Assembly: GCA_963823215.1 (NCBI GenBank)
Contig: CAWGKT010000010.1
Location: 69,814 to 133,813 of the forward strand
Direction of reading: 5' to 3'
Length of the DNA: 64,000 nt
DNA from: CAIWHR01 sp963823215
GTDB lineage: Bacteria; Pseudomonadota; Gammaproteobacteria; Burkholderiales; Casimicrobiaceae
Below the pieces are notes generated by a model that saw only the letters and a program-made list of their open reading frames with translations, made no database searches and was not told where the DNA came from. The position numbers were made by a program, and so were the translations under genes. Positions 17,204 through 25,553 of the stretch are shown here, piece after piece (positions within the stretch are counted from its first letter, which is position 1; every line of letters starts with the position of its first letter).

Positions 17204-18499
17204 ATGCAGATTACCGGAATGTTGCACGGCGCGCGTCTGCTCGAATTCGCGGGCTTCCCCGCAACCGAAGTACTCGGCCCGGACGCCAGCGAGGAGAAGA
17301 TCAAGACGCTGATCGACAAGCATGGCCTGGTCTTCATCAAGCCGGTATTCAAGGGCGGGATCGGCAAGAAGGGCAAAGCCGGCCTGCTCGGTCGCGCCAA
17401 GGACCTGAAGACCGCGCTGGCGGAGAAGGAACGACTGTACTTCTCCGAGCACCAGGTTGGCCACATCAAGGCCAAGGCCAATGGCGTGACCTTCGAAGCC
17501 GGCGTGCCTGCCGAGCACGAGGTCTACTTTTCGATCAGCGATTCGACCCACTTTCGCGCGCCGACGATGACCCTTACGCATCGTGGCGGCATGGACATCG
17601 AGGAGCTCGACAAGAGCCAATTGGCGCAAGTGCCGTTCGACCCACTGACCGGACTCAAGGCGTTCGTGGTGGCCAACGCGCTGACCGAGATCGGCGCGCC
17701 GAAGGAAATCATCTCGCCACTGGTGCAACAATTGCCCAAGCTGTGGGAGCTGTTCCATAACTTCGGCATGACCACGCTGGAGTTGAACCCGATTCGAATG
17801 CGCCCGGACAAGAACGGCCGGCTCACGCCAGTGGCGTGCGACTTCAAATGCGGTTTCGATCGCGACGACCCGCGCTGGTTGCGGCTGAACCTGCCGGCGC
17901 ACCTGTTCGCCGCCGACTACTCCAACTTCGAGCAGGAAATCAATACGCTGCGGACCCATCAGGGTCAGAGCGATGTTTACGTGATCAACGACAAGGGCAC
18001 CGTGCTCGCGCCGACGTTCGGTGGCGGCGCCAATTCGCTGGTGACCGAGATGCTCGGAGACGACGCGATCATCAGCTCCGACTTTGGCGGCAACCCTCCG
18101 TATGAAAAGATGAAGGCGGTGGCGCGCATCTGCTTCAGGCATTGGCTTGGGCAGGCTAACGTGCTGTTCATCATCGGCGGCAAGAGCAACAACACCGACA
18201 TCTACGAGACGCTGCGCGCGATGGCGGACGCGCTGCGCGAGCACTTCAGCGCGCACGGGCCAATCCCCCTCTACGTGGTACTCGGCCGGGGAGGCCCGAA
18301 CTTGGTGCGGGGCATGGGCGCCTTGCGGGACACCTGTGACGCGCTGGGGCTACCGTACCGATTGTTCGGCTTCGATTCCGACATTAGCGAGGTGATCCAG
18401 TTCGCGAAGCGCGCCGATGCGTGGATGAAGGCCGGTGGGCGCGAGCAGGTCGCGGCGCGACTCGGTATCGAAGGCGACGCATCCTCCCGCGCGGCATAG
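17204..18499 (+). CDS. aclB: ATP-citrate lyase-like beta subunit (ATP-grasp plus citrate-binding domain)
   Basis: A 431-residue protein. Residues 1-240 form an ATP-grasp fold related to succinyl-CoA synthetase beta: V-F-I-K-P-V-F-K-G-G-I-G-K-K-G-K near 43-58 and a T-L-E-L-N-P-I metal motif near 189-195. Residues 250-420 match the citrate-binding domain of ATP-citrate lyase, with G-G-G-A-N-S-L, I-I-G-G-K-S-N-N and R-G-G-P-N in order. In ATP-citrate lyase this subunit phosphorylates the partner histidine and activates citrate. It is followed after 15 bases by the alpha subunit, so the two form one operon and surely one complex. The acid used may not be citrate: the whole pair is divergent. Confidence 0.85.
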   Translation: MQITGMLHGARLLEFAGFPATEVLGPDASEEKIKTLIDKHGLVFIKPVFKGGIGKKGKAGLLGRAKDLKTALAEKERLYFSEHQVGHIKAKANGVTFEAGVPAEHEVYFSISDSTHFRAPTMTLTHRGGMDIEELDKSQLAQVPFDPLTGLKAFVVANALTEIGAPKEIISPLVQQLPKLWELFHNFGMTTLELNPIRMRPDKNGRLTPVACDFKCGFDRDDPRWLRLNLPAHLFAADYSNFEQEINTLRTHQGQSDVYVINDKGTVLAPTFGGGANSLVTEMLGDDAIISSDFGGNPPYEKMKAVARICFRHWLGQANVLFIIGGKSNNTDIYETLRAMADALREHFSAHGPIPLYVVLGRGGPNLVRGMGALRDTCDALGLPYRLFGFDSDISEVIQFAKRADAWMKAGGREQVAARLGIEGDASSRAA

Positions 18500-18514
18500 A
18501 CCGGAGACCCGATC

Positions 18515-21238
18515 ATGCACAGCAACCTGCAAAGGAACAGTGTAGGCGACTTCAAGTATTACGTGGGCATCAGTTCGCTGACCCAGATCGCGTCCCGCGA
18601 CGACCGTGTCTGCGTGCTCAACATTCTCGGTGGAGAATCGAGCGACGTGACCCCAATCAGCCACGCCTATTCGGGCGGCAACGTGGTCTTCGGCACTTCC
18701 CCGGGCAAGGGCGGCGCCGTGCTGGAGACGCGGATCGGCAATATTCCGGTCTACAACAACGTGCGCGACGGCCTGCTCGCGGGCCACCGCTTCAACTGTG
18801 GCGTCGTCTACCTGCCGCCACCGGCGGCGCGCGATGGGGTGGCGGAACTGATTCGCGTCAATCCCGCGCTGCGCAAGGTCTTCATCATCACCGAGAAGAT
18901 TGCGGTCCACGACGCGCGCGAGATCCGCGCGATGGGACAGCAGAACGGCATCGACATTTTCGGCGCCAACTGCCTGGGCGTAGCCGACTCGTGGAACCAG
19001 GTGCGCATCGGCGGCGCGCTGGGTGGCGACAATCCCGGCGACACCTTGCGGCAGGGCTCGATCGCGATTCTTTCCAATTCGGGCGGCTTTTCGACAACCA
19101 TCGCGCAGTACCTTTGCATGGCAGGTTGGGGCACGACAACCGTCATCTCCAGCGGGAAGGATCTTTACATACACTATGCAGCGCCGGAATTCGCCTTCGC
19201 GCTGGCCAACGATGCGCGCAGCAAGGCGGCAGTGCTTTACTGCGAACCGGGCGGCTACTACGAACTCGACGCGAACTTCACCAAGCCCGTGGTGGCCTGC
19301 GTCGTTGGCCGCTGGAAGAGCAAGCTGACTCGCGCAGTCGGCCATGCCGGTGCGATGGCTGGCGGCCATGACGATGCGCAGGCCAAGGAACGCTGGTTCA
19401 TGGAGAAGTTTGGCGTGGACGCCATCTACACGCCCGAGCAGCCCTCGTTCTCTGCCAAGGGCGCGGTGGTGACCAACATCGCCCATATCCCGGCTGCGCT
19501 AACCGCAGTGATGCGCGCCAACGCAACGTTGCCGGATTTCGCTTCCGAAGGCACGCTGGCACTGAAAGCCTGGTTCGGCTCGGACGAAGGGCTGGACTTG
19601 CCAGCGGACCTGAAGTTGCCCGTTGTGGAGGCGCTCCCGCCGTACAACGAACAGGTCGCGCTCCTCAACACGCAAATCGGCGGCGTGGTGCCACGTCAGC
19701 CGATGAAGGATGCGTCCGGTGCCTCGCAGATGGACAGCAAGACGCAGGTGAGCAGCCTTCACGGTACGAGCATGCTGCATGCGGCAACCTTGCCGTTCGA
19801 GTCGAACGTCGCGCTGGCGCTGGTCCATGACACCGGTGGCGAGAACGATCGCAGACTGATCGCAACGGCGGTGGCGGCCTACGTCAACCTGCACCGCCGG
19901 CCCGAACTTGCGGCAGCGCAAGCCAGCCGCGAGGCCGGGAACGCACCCAACGCCGTGCTGGCGGCGGCGGCGGCCATCGTTGGGCCGCGCCGGCAGGCCG
20001 CGGCGCGCGATGCGCTCAAGTTCATGATCGAACGCTTCCACGCGGCTGGGCTTGGGATGGAGTTCGGCGCGTCGCTCAGCGAGAGCTTCGACATCGAGAA
20101 GGTCGACACGACGGACCTACCTGCGCTTACTGCGGAGCTTCCTGATGCGCGTGCGCAGTCGCTGATTGCAGGGGTCGAGGCCCGAGGGGGGCGCTCCGTA
20201 TTCCTGCGTTGGCTCAGGAGCTTGCCGGGACACCCGAACGAAGCTGCGGTGCTGGCCGCCATCTCTGCCACCCTTGCATGGGGGCCTCTGAGCCGCAAAC
20301 GCATTTCCCGCGCTACGGCAGAGAGCTTTCCGTGGTGGCTGCAGCTGTTCGGCACGTTGATCGGTGCATCGGCCGACGCTGGGCAGCATAAACCAGGCAA
20401 GTTCTGCGGCATCGATGAACGCGAGATGCTCGAAAAGACAAGCCTGGGTGAAGTCGCCTTCGCGGCCTTGCTGGGACGCCTTCCCGGAGAGGATGATCTG
20501 TTCGCATTCCAGACGCTGGTCGGTCTGCTGCTCACCAACGGCCCAGGAGCGATCTCGGCGCAGGGCGCCAAGGGTGCCGTGTCAGCCGATGGCCCGGAAC
20601 AGCCTGAGCGCGTCCAGCTCAACAAGGCACTGATCGGCTTCCTCTCGCATACGGGGTATGCGCATGGAGGCAACGGCTACGAGGGCATCGCCTACCTCAA
20701 CGAGCAATTTCGCGGCACCGGCTTGAAGGACCCGAGCGCGAAGGACCATGGTATCGACTTGCGGGTGTTAGCCGCCAAGGCCGTGGAGCGGTACGCACAA
20801 TACAAGAGTCAGAAGAAGACGGCCGGCAGCTTGGATATTGCCAAGCTCCCTGGCGTGAATCATCCGGTTTTCAAGGACAAGCCGGTCAATCACGATCCGC
20901 GGGAGGTGTTCATTGCCAAGCTGTACGACGAGCGTGGCGAAACCAACGTATTCCACGCGTTCTATCGCGCGCTGGTGCAAGAGTTGTTCGAGGCCGGCGT
21001 TTCAAGGACCGTCTATTGCGTGAACATCGACGCGGTGATAGCGGCGCTGCTGCTCAAGATGCTGTGGAAGCCGCTGCAATCCGGTGAGATCGGTGAGCGC
21101 GAGCTGGAAACGGCGGCCTTCACGATCTTCCTTTACCCGCGCATGCTCGGGTGTGCTGCCGAAATCGACGACCACCTGAACCGCGGCCGCAATATGGATA
21201 CGCGCACCCAGGCGTCGCTTTGCAAGTTCGTCGCCTGA
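18515..21238 (+). CDS. aclA: ATP-citrate lyase-like alpha subunit, unusually long (CoA ligase plus citrate synthase-like domain)
   Basis: A 907-residue protein, about 300 residues longer than typical AclA. Residues 1-340 are a succinyl-CoA synthetase alpha-type CoA-binding and ligase unit; S-N-S-G-G-F-S at 187-193 and the phosphohistidine motif G-H-A-G-A with H277 are present. Residues about 560-907 are citrate synthase-like: G-A-I-S-A-Q-G-A near 688, G-V-N-H-P-V-F-K near 785 where the family has G-x-G-H-R, Y-C-V-N-I-D-A-V-I near 836 and a C-terminal R-M-L-G tract. Residues 340-560 have no part I can name. It should cleave or form a CoA ester of a tricarboxylate or similar acid using ATP. Changes around the active-site histidine make the substrate uncertain. 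Confidence 0.8.
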   Translation: MHSNLQRNSVGDFKYYVGISSLTQIASRDDRVCVLNILGGESSDVTPISHAYSGGNVVFGTSPGKGGAVLETRIGNIPVYNNVRDGLLAGHRFNCGVVYLPPPAARDGVAELIRVNPALRKVFIITEKIAVHDAREIRAMGQQNGIDIFGANCLGVADSWNQVRIGGALGGDNPGDTLRQGSIAILSNSGGFSTTIAQYLCMAGWGTTTVISSGKDLYIHYAAPEFAFALANDARSKAAVLYCEPGGYYELDANFTKPVVACVVGRWKSKLTRAVGHAGAMAGGHDDAQAKERWFMEKFGVDAIYTPEQPSFSAKGAVVTNIAHIPAALTAVMRANATLPDFASEGTLALKAWFGSDEGLDLPADLKLPVVEALPPYNEQVALLNTQIGGVVPRQPMKDASGASQMDSKTQVSSLHGTSMLHAATLPFESNVALALVHDTGGENDRRLIATAVAAYVNLHRRPELAAAQASREAGNAPNAVLAAAAAIVGPRRQAAARDALKFMIERFHAAGLGMEFGASLSESFDIEKVDTTDLPALTAELPDARAQSLIAGVEARGGRSVFLRWLRSLPGHPNEAAVLAAISATLAWGPLSRKRISRATAESFPWWLQLFGTLIGASADAGQHKPGKFCGIDEREMLEKTSLGEVAFAALLGRLPGEDDLFAFQTLVGLLLTNGPGAISAQGAKGAVSADGPEQPERVQLNKALIGFLSHTGYAHGGNGYEGIAYLNEQFRGTGLKDPSAKDHGIDLRVLAAKAVERYAQYKSQKKTAGSLDIAKLPGVNHPVFKDKPVNHDPREVFIAKLYDERGETNVFHAFYRALVQELFEAGVSRTVYCVNIDAVIAALLLKMLWKPLQSGEIGERELETAAFTIFLYPRMLGCAAEIDDHLNRGRNMDTRTQASLCKFVA

Positions 21239-21419
21239 TCATACGAGAAGGGAAGGCCGCTTTCGATTGCCGTCCGCCTGGCGGCTATGCGTTGCATGCA
21301 ACAACACTATGTTCGGTTTGGATCGGCGCTTCTGCGATGTAGTTCCCGGGTCGCAGGCAAATCGCGCAACATTGTGAGATCGTGCCTGCGATCGATGACC
21401 TGACGGCAAGCGGCCCGGA

Positions 21420-22035
21420 TCAGACCAGCGGAGCGAGATGCCCGAGGTAGTCCCGGAATGCCTCGTTGGCGGCCATTTCGGCCAGCGTCGCGGCTTGGGA
21501 CAACCTTCCCTTGCGCACGAAGAAAAAGCGTTCGCAGACCTCGCGCATTAGCTCGATGTGGAACGGTTCGTTGGGATGCAGGCAGACGAACACCACCCTG
21601 CCCTCGTCCCTGAGGCTGCCGAAAGAAGTCGAGCATGAAGCCGATGTAGCCATCCTGCGTATTGAACTGCGGTTCGTCGAAGAGGTGGATCAACGCCCTG
21701 TCGCCGCGCGCAGGCTGCAGCAGGAAGGACGGCTTCGTCCGCCGAATCGAACGCACCTGGTACGACTGGTGGTAATGCATCGCAATCCGCGAGCGCTGTT
21801 CGTAACGCACTCGATGGATGTCCTGCCCCGCGCACAGCACGCGTCCCGACGTCGGTTGATTGCTGCCGGTGATCAATTCGAACAACGTGGTCTTGCCCGA
21901 GCCGTTCGGCCCCATCACGCCGACGATCGCCGGCCCGCCGATCTCGAAATCGGCCTCCAGGGTGAACGTCGGCTCGCGCGAGAAACGACTGCGGGTATAG
22001 ATCTTGGAGAGGGCCTCCACCTTGAGCATGCTCAT
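21420..22035 (-). CDS. ABC-type ATPase of the LIV cluster, atypical and frameshifted
   Basis: The start ATG at 22035 overlaps the stop of the preceding ATPase gene (ATGA). The protein has a clear Walker A, G-P-N-G-S-G-K-T-T, at about residues 37-45, and a Walker B-like L-I-H-L-F-D-E-P only about 70 residues later, where normal ABC ATPases have about 120. The L-S-G-G-Q signature is absent. A one-base shift at about 21620-21630, in a TTCTTTC tract, moves the reading to another frame, which continues G-S-L-R-D-E-G-R-V-V-F-V-C and ends L-G-H-L-A-P-L-V at 21420. Both halves read well, so a consensus error is likely. Role: probably a partner or regulatory ATPase of the adjacent transporter. Confidence 0.7.
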
Positions 22036-22730
22036 GTTCCCAGGAGCCTTCCGCGGAGCAAGTCGTCCGCACGCAGTTGCGCTGCAGGCCCCGAGAACAC
22101 GACCTTGCCGCGGTCGAGCACGTAGGCGCGATCGGCGACCTCGAGCGCGGTGGCAACGTTCTGCTCCACCAGCAGTACGCCCACCCCTTCTGCACGCAGT
22201 TTTCGCACGACCCGCATGACGTCCTGCACGACCTTCGGCGCCAGCCCCTGGCTGGGCTCGTCCATCAGCACCAGCCCCGGCGCGCCGAGCAGCACGCGCG
22301 AGATCGCGACCATCTGCATTTCGCCGCCAGACAGGTTCTCGCACTCCCGTTGCATCAGATATTCGAGCGCCGAGAACACGGCGAAGCACTCCTTGAGCGC
22401 CCACGCCCGGAAGCGCGTCTTCTTGCCGGCAATGGCGAGGTTTCGCTCGACCGTGAGGGTGGGAAAGATGCGCCGGTCGTCCGGCACCCAGCCGACGCCG
22501 GCGCGGGCGATCTCGTGAGTCGGCAACTGCGCGATATCGCGCCCGTCGAAGCGCAGGCTGCCGCGACGTGGCCGCGTCAGCCCGAGAATCGAGCGAAGGG
22601 TCGTCGTCTTGCCAGCGCCGTTGGCGCCCAGCAGGGCGACGACCTCGCCGGAAGCCACACCGAGCGAGACGCCGAACAGTGCCTGCGTCTCGCCGTAAAA
22701 CGTATCGACGGCGGAAAGGTCGAGTATCAC
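22032..22730 (-). CDS. livF: LIV-type ABC transporter ATP-binding protein LivF
   Basis: A 232-residue ABC ATPase. Walker A G-A-N-G-A-G-K-T-T is near residues 34-42, the signature L-S-G-G-E near 131-135 and Walker B V-L-M-D-E-P near 153-158. Size and the G-x-x-x-V-P-D-D-R-R-I-F-P stretch identify the LivF branch. The GTG start at 22730 overlaps the livG stop (GTGA), so translation is coupled. It powers uptake together with LivG, LivM and LivH. Confidence 0.93.
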   Translation of the reverse strand: MILDLSAVDTFYGETQALFGVSLGVASGEVVALLGANGAGKTTTLRSILGLTRPRRGSLRFDGRDIAQLPTHEIARAGVGWVPDDRRIFPTLTVERNLAIAGKKTRFRAWALKECFAVFSALEYLMQRECENLSGGEMQMVAISRVLLGAPGLVLMDEPSQGLAPKVVQDVMRVVRKLRAEGVGVLLVEQNVATALEVADRAYVLDRGKVVFSGPAAQLRADDLLRGRLLGT

Positions 22731-23476
22731 GTTGCCAGCGCACCGAGGTTGGAGCGCTGCACCCATGGATTCGTGCGCAGCTCGGCCGGCGTGCCGCGCG
22801 CGATCACCTGCCCCCAGTGCACCACGGAAATCCGCTCGGCCAGGCCGAACAGAAAGCGCATGTCGTGTTCGATGATCACCATCGTCACTTTGCCGCGCAG
22901 CGAGCGGACGAGGTCGGCGACACGGGCGATGCCGTCGGCGCCGAGACCCGCCGTCGGCTCGTCGAGGAACAGCAGGTCGGGGTTGCCGGCGAGCGCAACG
23001 CCGATTTCGAGCGCGCGCCGGTCGCCATACGAAAGGCTTTTCGCACTGACGCCGCCGCGATCGGCCAGCCCGATCTGCCCGAGCGTGCGCTGTGCACGCT
23101 CGCGTGCTGCGTCGAGCCCGGCTGCATCGCGGACGCAATCGAATCCGCGCTCGCGCAGTTCCGGGGTGGCCATGGTCACGTTCTCCAACGCGGTGAAGTC
23201 GTTGAACAGATTCATCAGCTGGAACGAGCGGGCGATGCCGCGCCGGGCGATCGCGCGCGGTGGCAGCCCGGTGATGTCCTCGCCGGCGAACGTGACCTGG
23301 CCAGCGTCCGGGCGGTGCGTGCCGGTAAGCACATTGAAGCACGTGGTCTTGCCCGCGCCGTTGGGACCCATGATGCCGTGCACCTCGCCTTCGGCAACCT
23401 CGAAGCCGACGTCCTGCAGCACGATCCGATCGCCGAAGCGCTTGGCCAACCCCCGTGCGGTGAACAATGCTGTCAT
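22727..23476 (-). CDS. livG: LIV-type ABC transporter ATP-binding protein LivG
   Basis: A 249-residue ABC ATPase with Walker A G-P-N-G-A-G-K-T-T near residues 38-46, the signature reduced to L-S-Y-G-D near 146-150 (normal for LivG) and Walker B L-L-F-L-D-E-P near 166-172. R-G-I-A-R-S-F-Q near 79-86 is typical LivG. The start at 23476 overlaps the livM stop (ATGA); the longer frame upstream lies within livM and is not coding. Confidence 0.93.
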   Translation of the reverse strand: MTALFTARGLAKRFGDRIVLQDVGFEVAEGEVHGIMGPNGAGKTTCFNVLTGTHRPDAGQVTFAGEDITGLPPRAIARRGIARSFQLMNLFNDFTALENVTMATPELRERGFDCVRDAAGLDAARERAQRTLGQIGLADRGGVSAKSLSYGDRRALEIGVALAGNPDLLFLDEPTAGLGADGIARVADLVRSLRGKVTMVIIEHDMRFLFGLAERISVVHWGQVIARGTPAELRTNPWVQRSNLGALAT

Positions 23477-24453
23477 GACTGCACCCGGCGCGACACGCGC
23501 AGCGCCTGCCAGATCCCGGCGATGCCCTCGGGTCTGAACAAGACCATCGCCATGAAGGCGAGCCCGTACCAAAGCAGCCAGGTTTCCGTGTACGCACCGA
23601 GAAGGTCACGGGCGAGGATGAAAAACGTCGCGCCGATCACCGGCCCCCAGAAGCTCACGAGGCCGCCACCAATCAGCACCATCATCACCACGAAGCCGGA
23701 GTTGTGCAGGCTCATCACGTTCGGGTACGCCGACTGCTGCGCCATCGCGAACAGCGCCCCGGCCAGCCCCGCGATGGCAGTCGAAAGCACGAAGGCGGTG
23801 AACTTGTAGCGCCAGGTGTCGTGCCCCAGGAAGGCCGCGCGAGTCTCGTTCTGCTTCACCGCCTGCAGCACGCGGCCGAACGGCGAATGGATGAGCCGCC
23901 AAAGAAACAGCACTACCAGCACGAACATCGCGAAGGTAAAGAAGTAGAGCGCGATGTTGGAAGCGAGCGAGACCGACGCCAGTCCGAGTTCGAGCGGGGG
24001 GCGCTTGAGGTTGAGCAGCCCGTCCTCTCCCCCCGTGACGCTATGCCACTTGATCGCGATGAACCACAGCACCTGCCCGAAGGCGATGGTGAGGAGCGCG
24101 AAGTAGATGCCCCGCCGGTGCGAGACGAAGGCGCCGACCACCGCGCCGGCCAGTGCCGCGGCCAGCACGGCACCGGCAAGACCCACGAAGAGCCCCGTGC
24201 CGAGCTTCAGCTGCAGCAAGCCGAAGGCGTAGGCGCCGACACCGAAGAAGGCACCGTGGCCGAAGGAAGGCAGGCCCCCGTAGCCCAGCAGGAGGTTGAA
24301 TCCGAGCGCGAAGATCATCCAGATCATGATCTCGAGCGCGAGGTAGGGATACAGGCCGACGCGATTCACCCAGAACGGCGCACTGGCGAGCAGGGCGAAT
24401 GTCACCAGCATGGCCGGCGTCACGAGAGGGGTTCGCGCGTTCGTTGCAGTCAT
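23473..24453 (-). CDS. livM: LIV-type ABC transporter permease LivM
   Basis: A 326-residue inner membrane permease with about nine hydrophobic segments. G-Y-G-G-L-P-S-F-G-H-G-A-F-F-G near residues 54-68 is the conserved LivM motif, and R-R-G-I-Y-F-A-L-L-T-I-A-F is also typical. The ATG at 24453 follows a candidate promoter and is the first gene of the minus-strand block livM-livG-livF-ATPase, all joined by 4-base overlaps. The matching LivH and binding protein are encoded on the other strand beyond the RpiR gene. Confidence 0.93.
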   Translation of the reverse strand: MTATNARTPLVTPAMLVTFALLASAPFWVNRVGLYPYLALEIMIWMIFALGFNLLLGYGGLPSFGHGAFFGVGAYAFGLLQLKLGTGLFVGLAGAVLAAALAGAVVGAFVSHRRGIYFALLTIAFGQVLWFIAIKWHSVTGGEDGLLNLKRPPLELGLASVSLASNIALYFFTFAMFVLVVLFLWRLIHSPFGRVLQAVKQNETRAAFLGHDTWRYKFTAFVLSTAIAGLAGALFAMAQQSAYPNVMSLHNSGFVVMMVLIGGGLVSFWGPVIGATFFILARDLLGAYTETWLLWYGLAFMAMVLFRPEGIAGIWQALRVSRRVQS

Positions 24454-24483
24454 CGGCTGGCAGCCAGCGGTACGAACGATGAG

Positions 24484-24512
24484 AATATACGTTTCAGTAT
24501 TGCAATTGGCAA
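24484..24512 (-). promoter_or_regulatory. Promoter of the livMGF block
   Basis: On the minus strand TTGCCA (24512-24507) and TATATT (24489-24484) are exactly 17 bases apart. Transcription would start near 24477, about 24 bases before the livM ATG. The element overlaps the opposite-strand promoter and the symmetrical TTGC-AATTG-GCAA at 24500-24512, a likely site for the RpiR regulator. Confidence 0.65.
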
Positions 24513-24528
24513 GAACCTTTGTTCTAAT
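24500..24528 (+). promoter_or_regulatory. Candidate promoter of the rpiR-like gene
   Basis: TTGCAA (24500-24505) and TCTAAT (24523-24528) with 17-base spacing. The start of transcription would be at about 24535, giving an almost leaderless message for the ATG at 24538. GAAC-CTTT-GTTC at 24513-24524 lies inside the spacer and could be an operator half-site pair. Confidence 0.45.
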
Positions 24529-24537
24529 TGCGGCGAC

Positions 24538-25410
24538 ATGGACGCGCGCGCCGCCAATTTCGAGCAGCTGAAGGACGAAATCGCCAGACGCTTTCCGGAT
24601 CTCTCGCCCCAGCTGCAGCGCATCGCGCGCTTTGCGCTGGACCAGCCGCAGGACGTCGCGCTCGACACGGTTGCCGCTGCCGCGGCCAAGGTCGCCGTCC
24701 AACCGTCGGCCATGGTGCGCTTCGCGCAGGCGCTCGGCTATACCGGCTACAGCGACATGCAGCAGATCTTCCGCGACCGGCTGCTGGAGCGCTCGTCCAG
24801 CTACCGTGAGCGCATCGAGGGATTGCGCCGCGGCAAGGGCCGCGCCACGGAGCGTCCGGCCGCCGTGTTGCGTGAATTCGTCGCCGACTCGGTCGCCAAC
24901 CTCTCGCATCTCGAGGAGCACGTCAAGGCGGCGCTGCTCGAAAAGGCCGTCCGGATGCTGGCCAACGCCGACCGCATACACGTGCTGGCGCAACGTCGCG
25001 CCTTCCCCGTCGCCTGCTACCTGTCCTATGCGCTGTCGCAGCTCGAGCGCCCGGTGACGCTGATGGATGGCGTGGGCGGCATGCTGCACGAGCAGGCGCG
25101 CGGCATCGGGCTGTGCGACGTCCTGATCGCCGTGAGCTTCCGCAATTATTCTCCGGAAGTCATCGCGCTGGCTGCGGCCTGCCATCACCGCGGCGTGCCG
25201 GTGCTGGTGATCACCGACAGCCCGATGAGCCCGCTGCACGCCGCCGCGAGTCTCGCCTTCGACCTCGGCGACCACAGCGATCGGCCTTTCCGCTCGCTGG
25301 TGGAGCCGATGTGCCTCGCGCTGGTTCTCGTGGTGAGTCTCGGCTACCGGACCGCCGGACGTAACGCGCGCATGCCGACTCGCCGCCGGCGCACGGCAGC
25401 GCAAAAATGA
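24538..25410 (+). CDS. RpiR/MurR-family transcriptional regulator
   Basis: A 290-residue regulator. An N-terminal HTH_6 domain (residues 5-80) contains the recognition region with Q-P-S-A-M-V-R-F-A-Q-A-L-G-Y; a SIS sugar-isomerase-like domain (about 125-260) follows, with V-L-A-Q-R-R-A-F-P-V-A and I-A-V-S-F-R-N-Y-S-P in the phosphosugar-binding positions. RpiR proteins usually sense sugar phosphates; several control amino acid or opine uptake. Its place between the two halves of a LIV-type transporter, with divergent overlapping promoters, points to control of that transporter. Confidence 0.9.
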   Translation: MDARAANFEQLKDEIARRFPDLSPQLQRIARFALDQPQDVALDTVAAAAAKVAVQPSAMVRFAQALGYTGYSDMQQIFRDRLLERSSSYRERIEGLRRGKGRATERPAAVLREFVADSVANLSHLEEHVKAALLEKAVRMLANADRIHVLAQRRAFPVACYLSYALSQLERPVTLMDGVGGMLHEQARGIGLCDVLIAVSFRNYSPEVIALAAACHHRGVPVLVITDSPMSPLHAAASLAFDLGDHSDRPFRSLVEPMCLALVLVVSLGYRTAGRNARMPTRRRRTAAQK

Positions 25411-25553
25411 AGATGGGTGCCGAACGCCAATGTGATGTTGCATGCCTTGGACGTACCCCGCGCGGCCCGAGCGACGAGGTGCATGCCGCGATGATCGTAG
25501 AGCAGGAGCAGTTGTTCGAAGCCCCGACCGTGCAGTGTTAAGGAGGAGACACC

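Noticed and set aside
18515..21238. Calling the large protein a plain succinyl-CoA synthetase alpha subunit
   Set aside because: The C-terminal citrate synthase-like part and the partner's citrate-binding domain fit ATP-citrate lyase, not succinyl-CoA synthetase.
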